From: Lachnospiraceae bacterium
GTDB taxonomy: Bacteria > Bacillota > Clostridia > Lachnospirales > Lachnospiraceae
Length of the DNA: 42,377 nt
Assembly: GCA_900759665.1 (NCBI GenBank)
Contig: CAAEWE010000074.1
Location: forward strand, 1-42,377
Direction of reading: 5' to 3'
Part shown: in pieces, positions 33,656-40,412 of the stretch
Layout: each line of letters begins with the position of its first letter
How positions within the stretch are numbered: the stretch's first letter is position 1
Position numbers and translations under genes: made by a program
The notes under the pieces: model-generated
Database searches by the model: none
Seen by the model: the letters and a program-made list of their open reading frames with translations, nothing else
Told to the model about the DNA's origin: nothing

Positions 33656-34258
33656 ATGATAAAAGTAGAAAATAAATCAAAGAAAGAAATCGCCGAAGTC
33701 GGCAGAAAGATCGGTGAAGCGTTTGCTGCCGAAAACGCCGGGATCGTGACAATGCTCACAAGAGAACAGTCGGTCAGGGCGTTTGAAATTATGACAGAAT
33801 ATTTTTATAGGGCAGGGGTACTGTATGCCACATCGGAAAAAGGTGAGGGCTATCTTGCTTATTGGAGAAAGAAAACAAAACCGGTAATGAAACCGGCTCT
33901 GCATATGGTAAGACGATTTTTATGCGAGCTGCCGCCGAAAGCGTGGATAGCCGTAGCGCAAAGCGGCGGAGAACAGTATGCGAAGATTTTCAAAAAAGAG
34001 CCTGACTATATTGCGGTATCTATGGTGGTGGTTCTGCGGGACTTTCAGGGAAAAGGATTTATGCACAAGGTTTTGGAACAGCCGTTTGCCGAAGCGGATT
34101 CAAGGAATATTCCCTGTGTTTTGGATACCGATACACCGCTGAAAGTAAAAAAATATATCCGCTGCGGTATGGAGCTGTGTGGTGAGAAAAAAATAAAGCA
34201 AGGCATTTTTCTGTATACAATGGCGTACAACAGGAAGAAAGAGGGAAAGCTATTATGA
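33656..34258 (+). CDS. GNAT-family N-acetyltransferase
   Basis: The 200-residue protein looks like a GNAT acyl-CoA N-acyltransferase. The acetyl-CoA-binding segment is VVVLRDFQGKGFMHKVLEQ-like near residues 124-140 (Q/R-x-x-G-x-G/A in slightly changed form: RDFQGKGF). A LDTDTP segment with a following KKYIRCGM strand-helix (about 158-173) is typical of the C-terminal half. The substrate is unknown. It begins two bases after the LCM methyltransferase stop and ends in an ATGA overlap with the next gene, so it is translationally coupled on both sides. Confidence 0.8.
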   Translation: MIKVENKSKKEIAEVGRKIGEAFAAENAGIVTMLTREQSVRAFEIMTEYFYRAGVLYATSEKGEGYLAYWRKKTKPVMKPALHMVRRFLCELPPKAWIAVAQSGGEQYAKIFKKEPDYIAVSMVVVLRDFQGKGFMHKVLEQPFAEADSRNIPCVLDTDTPLKVKKYIRCGMELCGEKKIKQGIFLYTMAYNRKKEGKLL

Positions 34259-34905
34259 CAAGTGAACAATTCAAAAAGATAACTCTGAGAGAATTTGACA
34301 AGGCGGCTGAAAAGTTTGATGATAACGATCCCAGCGTCTACAATATGTGCCGCAAGGACTATCCCGATGTACTGGCGGAAGTGATGAAAGAACCGTTTTC
34401 CGACCTGCTTGACGCAGGCTGTGGCACGGGAGCTATGCTCGGTATGTTCAAAAAGGATTTTCCCGATAAGAATTATACGGGAATTGACTTGTCGAAAAAA
34501 ATGATAGAGACAGCAAAGAGGAAGAAACTTGATGGAGTACATTTTGTTGCGGGGGACTGCGAAAACCTGCCATTTTCGGAAAACAGTTTTGATGTTGTCA
34601 CCTGTTCCATGAGCTTCCACCACTACCCGAATCCCGAAAATTTTTTTAGGAGCCTGCACGGGGTACTCCGTCCGGGTGGAAGGCTCATTTTAAGGGATAT
34701 GGCTTCTAAAAGCAAGGTTATGATGTGGTTTTTTAACCATATCGAGATACCAGTGTTAAGGACGCTTTTGCACAAAGGAGACGTCCATGTTTATACGAAA
34801 GAGGATATACAAAAACTGTGCCGTATAAGCGGTCTGAGGCTTGAATGTTACGAGGTAAGGAAAGGATTCAGACTGCACTGCGTAGTAAGACTATCCGAAA
34901 ATTGA
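34255..34905 (+). CDS. UbiE-like class I SAM-dependent methyltransferase
   Basis: The 216-residue protein has the Methyltransf_11/25 fold. SAM-binding motif I is LLDAGCGTGAMLG near residues 50-62, the acidic ribose-binding position is in GIDLSKKM near 75, and GDCENLPF lies near 97-104. FHHYPNPENFFRSL and LRPGGRLILRD follow. Such enzymes methylate small molecules; UbiE/MenG activity itself is not implied. It is the last gene of the HMA-LCM-GNAT-methyltransferase operon and overlaps the GNAT gene by 4 bases. A terminator lies about 10 bases after it. Confidence 0.85.
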   Translation: MTSEQFKKITLREFDKAAEKFDDNDPSVYNMCRKDYPDVLAEVMKEPFSDLLDAGCGTGAMLGMFKKDFPDKNYTGIDLSKKMIETAKRKKLDGVHFVAGDCENLPFSENSFDVVTCSMSFHHYPNPENFFRSLHGVLRPGGRLILRDMASKSKVMMWFFNHIEIPVLRTLLHKGDVHVYTKEDIQKLCRISGLRLECYEVRKGFRLHCVVRLSEN

Positions 34906-34914
34906 TGGCTGTGA

Positions 34915-34941
34915 AAGCCTTACATTGGAAGGCTCATTTTT
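34915..34941 (+). terminator. Terminator of the methyltransferase operon
   Basis: AGCCTT (34916-34921) pairs with AAGGCT (34929-34934) around a 7-base loop, followed by CATTTTT. The stem is short but well placed. Confidence 0.6.
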
Positions 34942-35140
34942 GGTACTTAGTTGTTGTTCGGCAAATTAGATGCACCAGCTCCATGCAGCTTCAATGTGCT
35001 TGGAATGAAATGGAAGAGCAGAAGTCAGAGCACATCAGAGAGATGCTGTCCTGCTTATCGGCAAGCGCAAAGAATGTGCATAGTAATTGTATTACCGGAA
35101 AATGAATTATCTTCAAAAAGTGGGAATAGAAGATGGTGAT
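34942..35140 (+). other. Gap with possible gene remnants
   Basis: Two overlapping plus-strand frames stay open here (to stops near 35102-35104 and 35137-35139), but neither has a ribosome binding site or a family match that I recognise. No promoter, hairpin or repeat stands out. It is probably decayed coding sequence belonging to the accessory islet. Confidence 0.35.
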
Positions 35141-35938
35141 ATGCAGATTATCGTAAGACAAAAGTATTTAGATGAACTGATTGAATTATATGGAACGCCG
35201 GATATAAAGGTAATCACAGGAATCAGACGAAGCGGCAAGTCGGTATTGTTGCAGGAGTTTGTCGCTTACCTGCAGACATTAGCGGAACAGGTAAATATCG
35301 TAATGATAAACCTTCAGGAATTAGAGTTTGATCATTTGTTAGAATATCATGCATTGCATAGGTACATCTTAGATCAATACAAAGAGGGAATGAATAACAT
35401 ACTGCTGATCGATGAGGTTCAGATGTGCTCTAAGTTTGAATTTGCGATCAATAGTATATATACAAAATGGATTTATGATATTTATATTACTGGTTCGAAT
35501 GCATTTCTGGTTTATGAGGCAAAACGATATGATTTAAAAGGGAAAAAATATCTTGGAAACAATAGTAAATTTTATCTTTGCGATTCGTCATTCCGTTATG
35601 CAGTCAATGGTACACGAAATATGGACTTTGGAAGAGTTTATGAGAACATTGTATATCTGGAGTTACGCAGGCGGGGCTATGAGGTGTATGTTGGAAAACT
35701 CTATAAAAAAGAGGTGAATTTTGTAGTAAAGAGACGTGATGAGCAGATATATATTCAGGTCAGTGACAATATTTCAGACGAAAAAACATTTGAACGGGAA
35801 TATTCGCCATTGCTTGCAATAAGAGATGCATATCCTAAGATGATCATTGCAAGGACACGTCATGAAACGTATGATTATCAGGGAGTACAGGTGATTGATA
35901 TATGCAGATGGCTGCGAGACGTGACAGTTACGGTTTGA
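35141..35938 (+). CDS. AAA_14/DUF4143-type ATPase with internal deletion
   Basis: The 265-residue frame has an N-terminal ATPase half with Walker A GIRRSGKS near residues 26-33 and Walker B ILLIDEVQ near 87-94, reaching TGSNAFL near 118-124. It then jumps directly to the C-terminal half (RYDLKGKKYL, FRYAVNGTRNMDFGRVYENI, LYKKEVNFV). Intact relatives are about 400 residues; some 120-130 residues between these landmarks are missing while the frame is kept. I infer an in-frame deletion that probably abolishes function. The start at 35141 matches the family; earlier ATGs at 35087 and 35102 do not. The DNA is A/T-rich compared with its neighbours. Confidence 0.65.
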   Translation: MQIIVRQKYLDELIELYGTPDIKVITGIRRSGKSVLLQEFVAYLQTLAEQVNIVMINLQELEFDHLLEYHALHRYILDQYKEGMNNILLIDEVQMCSKFEFAINSIYTKWIYDIYITGSNAFLVYEAKRYDLKGKKYLGNNSKFYLCDSSFRYAVNGTRNMDFGRVYENIVYLELRRRGYEVYVGKLYKKEVNFVVKRRDEQIYIQVSDNISDEKTFEREYSPLLAIRDAYPKMIIARTRHETYDYQGVQVIDICRWLRDVTVTV

Positions 35939-36094
35939 CTTAATGCTGAGACAATGCTTCAGAGCTTTTATGCCAGAGCGGCTTCAATCGCTGTGGCCAG
36001 GGAGGGGGCTGTTCCGTCCATTCCTTACCGCAGTGAGGTGGAGGAGCCCCTGACACAGTGACGGAATACAAAAACTCTTTTTTTGAATTTTGCC
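35939..36094 (+). other. Gap with possible C-terminal coding remnant
   Basis: After the ATPase stop, one frame stays open to 36061 with protein-like composition (RAASIAVAREGAVPS) but has no start and no recognised family. It is more G/C-rich than the ATPase relic, so it may be the tail of a gene disrupted when the islet was acquired or reshaped. Confidence 0.3.
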
Positions 36095-36123
36095 TTACAA
36101 AAGTACTCAAAATGTGGTATAAT
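36095..36123 (+). promoter_or_regulatory. Sigma-A promoter of the CarD-family gene
   Basis: TTACAA (36095-36100) and a perfect TATAAT (36118-36123) are separated by 17 bp. The predicted leader to the start codon is about 115 bases and contains a strong hairpin. Confidence 0.7.
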
Positions 36124-36151
36124 TATAAAAGAACATGAAACGGTATCAGAC

Positions 36152-36182
36152 ACCGGAAGCCCTATTTACAGGGGCTTCCGGT
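36152..36182 (+). promoter_or_regulatory. Leader hairpin before the CarD-family gene
   Basis: ACCGGAAGCCC (36152-36162) pairs perfectly with GGGCTTCCGGT (36172-36182), loop of 9 bases. It begins about 20 bases after the predicted transcription start. The following bases (TTATCTATGG) give only a weak T tract, so it is either a poor attenuator or a stabilising 5' hairpin. Confidence 0.5.
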
Positions 36183-36245
36183 TTATCTATGGTCAAAAGT
36201 AAGTATCTATGGAAAACGAATCTATTTTATGAAAAGAGGGAAATT

Positions 36246-36746
36246 ATGTATCAGGTGAATGACAGCGTGATGTATGGAACACATGGGGTGTGTGAGGTGA
36301 CAGCGGTCGGAAGATTATCTATGTCGGTAGCAGATCGTAAAAAGAAATATTATACTCTTCGTCCGGTGTATCAGAAGGATTCGCTGGTATATGTGCCGGT
36401 GGATCATGTGAAACTGCCGATGCGGCTGGTACTTAGCAAACAAGAAGCGAAGGAGCTTGTGGAGGAGATTCCTTCGCTGGAAACAATCTGGATCCCCAAT
36501 GAAAAGGAACGGGAAGACCAGTATAAGGAGGCGGTGCGCAGTGGTGACTGCCGGAAGCTTGTCCGTATGATCAAGACGATTTATCTCCGGCAAAAGGCAA
36601 GGATTGAGGACGGCAAAAAAGTTGCGGCTGTGGATGAGCGATATTTTCAACAGGCAGAAAACCTGTTGTATGGAGAGCTTGCCTATACATTAGAGATGGA
36701 TATATCCCGGATCGGGGATTATATTGCTGAGAAAATCGGTCAGTAG
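36246..36746 (+). CDS. CarD family transcriptional regulator
   Basis: CarD/CdnL proteins bind the RNA polymerase beta subunit and help open promoters; related clostridial proteins are common. The 166-residue protein begins with the RNA-polymerase-interacting Tudor-like domain (VMYGTHGVCEVTAVG near 8-22, then YYTLRPVY and LVYVPVD near 60). A helical C-terminal domain follows (about 75-166). The ATG at 36246 follows AAGAGGGA; the longer frame from 36135 runs through the leader hairpin and is rejected. It has its own promoter and terminator. Confidence 0.88.
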   Translation: MYQVNDSVMYGTHGVCEVTAVGRLSMSVADRKKKYYTLRPVYQKDSLVYVPVDHVKLPMRLVLSKQEAKELVEEIPSLETIWIPNEKEREDQYKEAVRSGDCRKLVRMIKTIYLRQKARIEDGKKVAAVDERYFQQAENLLYGELAYTLEMDISRIGDYIAEKIGQ

Positions 36747-36772
36747 GGAAACTTTACCGATATAGGAACTTT

Positions 36773-36803
36773 AAAAAGGCAAAACCGGTGTTTTGCCTTT
36801 TTT
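36773..36803. terminator. Bidirectional terminator between the CarD gene and the response regulator
   Basis: An A-rich arm (AAAAGGCAAAA, 36774-36784) pairs with TTTTGCCTTTT (36791-36801). A runs on one side and T runs on the other allow use by both converging genes. Confidence 0.82.
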
Positions 36804-36829
36804 ATAGTTTATGGATCATTCTTTTGACA

Positions 36830-38389
36830 TTATTCTGCTTTGCGCATCTGCTTCCGGTACTCGGCCGGACTCTGATGGACGTATTTTTTAAATTTGGTAT
36901 GGAAATAATCCACATTGCGGTATCCAACCTTTTCGGCAATTTCATATACCTTCAGAGAGCTGCTCTCCAGAAGCTCCTTGGAGTGGTCGATGCGGATCTG
37001 ATCTACAAAAACATTAAATCCCTGTCCCACCTTTTTGGTAAAGATCTTGCCCAGATAGGAACTGTTATAACCAAAAAGAGGGGCAATATTTTCCAGCTTG
37101 ATATTATCCATATAATTGTGTTCGATATAATGAATAATATCATCCATGACACTTTCGCTGGATGGATTGCCAATGGTGCGGATGATCATTTCGAATTGTT
37201 CTGTAAAGTAAAGTACAATTTCGTACAGATAGTATTTGCTGTTGATGAATTCGATGATCTCGGCATTGCTCGGAAAAGCAATGTCCGCGTTATGGTACAG
37301 ATGAAAAATCTTTTCCTTGATAGACAGGTAAAGATCTGTCAAAAAAAGTTTGATCCGTGGGATATCCTCCTCGCAGGAGTATAGCTTCGTTTCCAGTTCG
37401 TGAAGCATTTCCGCCATCTGATTGCGCTTGGCGGCCTGGATATAACCGATCAGGGTTTCGCAGTAGAACTGCAGTACCTCCGGTGTTAATGAAAAAAGGT
37501 TTTCCACATCTGGATTTGGAAGCTGGTCATAGCCGATGGTATGCTGGCGGTGTTCACAGAAGAAGCGCCGCTGCAGCAGACGGAGTGCCTCCTGGTAGGA
37601 GGTATGAACCTCACGAAGGTCTTTGACCGGTCTTCCGTAGGTGATAAAAAGCGAATCCAGCGGTGAATCCTTCTGGGGTTTTTGTTCCCGGTCGTAATGC
37701 TCCAGAAACTGTTGGAATTTGTGCAGGGTAAATTCGCCCTTCAACATCAGGATTTCGTTGTCATCAATGGTAATCTGTTCGTAAGAACTGTTCATTTCGT
37801 TTGTAACCTTTAAAAGATCTGCAAAACGATAGGACATCTGTGTGGCATTATGGCTGTATTTCTCATAAATAACGACCTGGTATTCATCCGCATCCAGATG
37901 AAGATCTTCCACATTGATCTGATCAAAATCTGCCTTTCCGGTGAGAATATCAAGAAGGATCATGCCATGTGCCTTCTGGCGGTAATGCTTCCAGGTACCA
38001 GACTGACGACTTTGCTCCTCAATTGTAGTCTTTAATGTATTTAAAGCTTCCAGAAGTTCATCCTCATCAATGGGTTTTGTGAGATAGAAATCAACGTCGT
38101 ACCGGATGGCGGCCTGTGCGTATTTAAAATCAGTAAATCCACTCAGAATAATGAAGTGTCCCTCAAATCCTTTGTCTCTGGCATTTTTAACCACATCCAC
38201 TCCCAGAAGACCGGGCATGCGGATGTCCATCAGTACCAGATCCGGCTGCTCCCGGACAATATAATCTAATGCATCAATGCCGTTGGATGCTTCGCCAATA
38301 ATTGAAAATCCGAGAGATTCCCAATCAATAATACATTTTAAACCCTGACGTATGATTAGTTCGTCATCCGCAATAAAAACGGTATTCAT
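36830..38389 (-). CDS. YesN-type response regulator with AraC DNA-binding domain
   Basis: The 519-residue protein has an N-terminal receiver domain with D8/D9, phosphorylation site D55 (LMDIRMPG) and K105 (LTKPID). A long middle region of about 290 residues follows. The C-terminal AraC-type pair of helix-turn-helix motifs starts near 425 (with IAPLFGYNSSYLGKIF and IAEKVGYRNVDYF). Such regulators usually pair with a YesM-like sensor kinase and often control carbohydrate uptake; no kinase or ABC transporter lies in the window. The ATG at 38389 lies 13 bases after AAAGG; a TTG 12 bases upstream is too close to it. It diverges from spmB. Confidence 0.9.
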   Translation of the reverse strand: MNTVFIADDELIIRQGLKCIIDWESLGFSIIGEASNGIDALDYIVREQPDLVLMDIRMPGLLGVDVVKNARDKGFEGHFIILSGFTDFKYAQAAIRYDVDFYLTKPIDEDELLEALNTLKTTIEEQSRQSGTWKHYRQKAHGMILLDILTGKADFDQINVEDLHLDADEYQVVIYEKYSHNATQMSYRFADLLKVTNEMNSSYEQITIDDNEILMLKGEFTLHKFQQFLEHYDREQKPQKDSPLDSLFITYGRPVKDLREVHTSYQEALRLLQRRFFCEHRQHTIGYDQLPNPDVENLFSLTPEVLQFYCETLIGYIQAAKRNQMAEMLHELETKLYSCEEDIPRIKLFLTDLYLSIKEKIFHLYHNADIAFPSNAEIIEFINSKYYLYEIVLYFTEQFEMIIRTIGNPSSESVMDDIIHYIEHNYMDNIKLENIAPLFGYNSSYLGKIFTKKVGQGFNVFVDQIRIDHSKELLESSSLKVYEIAEKVGYRNVDYFHTKFKKYVHQSPAEYRKQMRKAE

Positions 38390-38472
38390 GTAATTTACCA
38401 AACCTTTCTGATTCTGTGTTTAGGAGATTTCGTGAATGAAAGACTTCCCGACAGAATATATTTACAACAAGA

Positions 38473-38496
38473 CAGAGTTCCGTATACGAAACTCTG
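38473..38496. promoter_or_regulatory. 24-bp palindrome between the response regulator and spmB
   Basis: The sequence CAGAGTT-(10 bases)-AACTCTG is symmetric at 22 of 24 positions, with a fully palindromic centre CGTATACG (38481-38488). It lies in the divergent intergenic region, about 85 bp upstream of the response regulator start and 80 bp upstream of spmB. It looks like a dimer operator site rather than a terminator, because no T run follows. Confidence 0.5.
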
Positions 38497-38575
38497 CACA
38501 ATAGGATGTTTAACACCACTTACTGTTATTATATACATTCGTCTCAGGATTTGCAAGAAAGGGGAAGTTTTTTTC

Positions 38576-39121
38576 ATGCAGTTTCTACTATATTTATCCA
38601 ATTTTATGATACCCATTGTAATCTTTTATATTGTAGGGTATGGTCTTTGTAGCCATACGGATGTTTTTGGCGCATTTGTCAAGGGAGCAGAGGATGGTTT
38701 CCGGGTTGTATTAAAGGTGCTGCCGACTTTGATCGGACTGATGATGGCGATTGGCATTCTTAGGGCTTCCGGTCTGCTGGAAACATTTTCCGCCTGGATC
38801 TCACCTATGGCGGAAAAGATTGATTTTCCCGCTGTTCTGGTGCCTCTTTCTCTGATCAAAATGGTATCATCTTCGGCAGCCACCGGTCTGCTTCTTGATA
38901 TTTATAAAGAGTTTGGAACCGATTCCCATGAGGGATTTTTAGCGTCTGTTTTGATGTGCTGTTCAGAGACGATCTTTTATACAATTTCCGTATATTTTAT
39001 TGCAACCGGGGATAAAAAACATTCTCCGGTAACGAAAATGAACTGGACATTAACCGGGGCGCTGATCGCTACCTTTGCGGGGATGGTAGCAAGTGTATGG
39101 CTGTGCCGGGGAATGGGGTAA
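38576..39121 (+). CDS. spmB: Spore maturation protein B
   Basis: SpmB is a membrane protein of the nucleoside-recognition (Gate) family that, with SpmA, is needed for spore core dehydration and heat resistance. The 181-residue protein has about five hydrophobic segments and the family landmarks GAEDGFRVVLKVLPTLIGLM near residues 38-57, with PLSLIKMVSSSAATGLL near 97-113. Size and sequence are normal. SpmA, usually encoded just upstream, is absent here. The ATG at 38576 follows AGAAAGGGGAAG at a rather long distance. A weak sigma-A-like pair TTTAAC/TATACA (38509-38537) lies upstream. Confidence 0.88.
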   Translation: MQFLLYLSNFMIPIVIFYIVGYGLCSHTDVFGAFVKGAEDGFRVVLKVLPTLIGLMMAIGILRASGLLETFSAWISPMAEKIDFPAVLVPLSLIKMVSSSAATGLLLDIYKEFGTDSHEGFLASVLMCCSETIFYTISVYFIATGDKKHSPVTKMNWTLTGALIATFAGMVASVWLCRGMG

Positions 39122-39231
39122 AATGAAAATACAATAAAAATAAGTGCCTGCTTTTGTTTGCGGTTAGCGATGTACATATGTCTGATATTTTGGTAAAATA
39201 ACAGAAAGAGATGAAAAGAGGTGCAGCAAGT

Positions 39232-39408
39232 ATGTCAAATGAATGTGATACCTGTGCAAATTACAGTTATGATGAGGAGTACGAAGAGTATTTCTGTGAT
39301 GTGAATATGGATGAGGATGATATGGTACGGTTTATGACGAACCACCATGACAGCTGCCCGTATTACCGCAATGGAGATGAGTACCGGGTGGTCCGTCATC
39401 AGATGTAA
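39232..39408 (+). CDS. DUF6472 family small protein
   Basis: The 58-residue acidic protein has a CxxC (CDTC) near the start, two further cysteines (FCDVN and SCPYY) and ends GDEYRVVRHQM. I recognise the pattern as the clostridial DUF6472 family; four cysteines suggest a bound zinc ion. No function is known. The ATG at 39232 follows AGAGGTG; the in-frame ATG at 39211 lies before that site. It sits between spmB and a methyltransferase with no clear terminator on either side. Confidence 0.78.
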   Translation: MSNECDTCANYSYDEEYEEYFCDVNMDEDDMVRFMTNHHDSCPYYRNGDEYRVVRHQM

Positions 39409-39494
39409 GATTTCGGCACTGAATAAAGGCCGGGATCAGCATATATGGGATGGACAGTAAAGGGATACAAGAGACGATCGGGAGAATAAAACAT

Positions 39495-40313
39495 ATGACG
39501 GAACTGGAGAAATATTATAATAAATTTAATGAGGATAAAAGGCTTACCAGACGCCACGGCAGGGTGGAGTATATTACTTCCATGAAGTATATTCATGCGT
39601 GTATTGATGAGATGATACAGAACAGACAGAGGGACAAGAATGGATCCGATGAGGCAGAACGTTCGGAGATCCGTATTCTGGATATCGGTGCAGGTACCGG
39701 CAGATACAGTGTTGCACTGGCGGAGGAAGGCTATGACGTTACAGCTGTGGAGCTAGTCAGATATAATCTGGGTATTTTGAAATCAAAGGGAAGCAGCGTC
39801 AAGGCGTATCAGGGCAACGCATTAAAACTGTCCCGTTTTGCGGACAGTTCCTTTGATATTACTTTGCTGTTTGGACCAATGTATCATTTATATACCACGG
39901 AGGACAAGCTGAAAGCACTGCAGGAGGCAAAGCGCGTGACCAGACCGGGTGGCAGGATATTGGTGGCGTATTGTATGAATGAATATGGTGTGCTTCTGTA
40001 CGGTTTTCGAGACGGCAATGTAAAGCAGTGTCTGGAGGACGGCAGATTGTCAAAGGATTTCAAGTGTATTCCACAGGATGGAGATCTGTATGATTATATG
40101 CGCATTGAGGACATTGATGCATTAAATACGGCAGCAGATCTGAAACGGCTCAGGATCATTTCTCCGGATGGTCCGGCAAATTATATGCGGCCGGTACTAA
40201 ATGCTATGGACGAGGAGACCTTCGAGTTGTTTATACAGTATCATTTATCGGTCTGCGAAAGACAGGATCTGATCGGAGCAGGAGCACATACACTGGATAT
40301 ACTGGAGAGATGA
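39495..40313 (+). CDS. Class I SAM-dependent methyltransferase
   Basis: The 272-residue protein has the Rossmann-type methyltransferase core. Motif I is ILDIGAGTGRYSV near residues 61-73, the acidic residue is in VTAVELV near 82, LLFGPMYHLYTTEDK lies near 127-141 and RPGGRILVAY near 155-164. Substrate unknown; the C-terminal 90 residues do not point to a known subfamily. The ATG at 39495 is preceded by CGGGAG at 10 bases. An in-frame ATG at 39450 would add 15 residues and cannot be ruled out. It is not closely related by eye to the two islet methyltransferases. Confidence 0.8.
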   Translation: MTELEKYYNKFNEDKRLTRRHGRVEYITSMKYIHACIDEMIQNRQRDKNGSDEAERSEIRILDIGAGTGRYSVALAEEGYDVTAVELVRYNLGILKSKGSSVKAYQGNALKLSRFADSSFDITLLFGPMYHLYTTEDKLKALQEAKRVTRPGGRILVAYCMNEYGVLLYGFRDGNVKQCLEDGRLSKDFKCIPQDGDLYDYMRIEDIDALNTAADLKRLRIISPDGPANYMRPVLNAMDEETFELFIQYHLSVCERQDLIGAGAHTLDILER

Positions 40314-40412
40314 TGCAGTGGGAGAGAATAGACATAAATAATTATGATGCAGAGTATTAAGCAGATTCTGTGGGAAAAGGGAAGAAAGTAAATATACGAG
40401 AGAGGAGAAGAC

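Noticed and set aside
36135..36245. A longer N-terminus for the CarD-family protein from 36135
   Set aside because: It would translate through the leader hairpin, has no ribosome binding site and does not resemble the family. ATG 36246 follows AAGAGGGA.
36788..37384. A 198-codon plus-strand frame opposite the response regulator
   Set aside because: It is antisense to the AraC DNA-binding domain, starts within a terminator and matches no family by eye.
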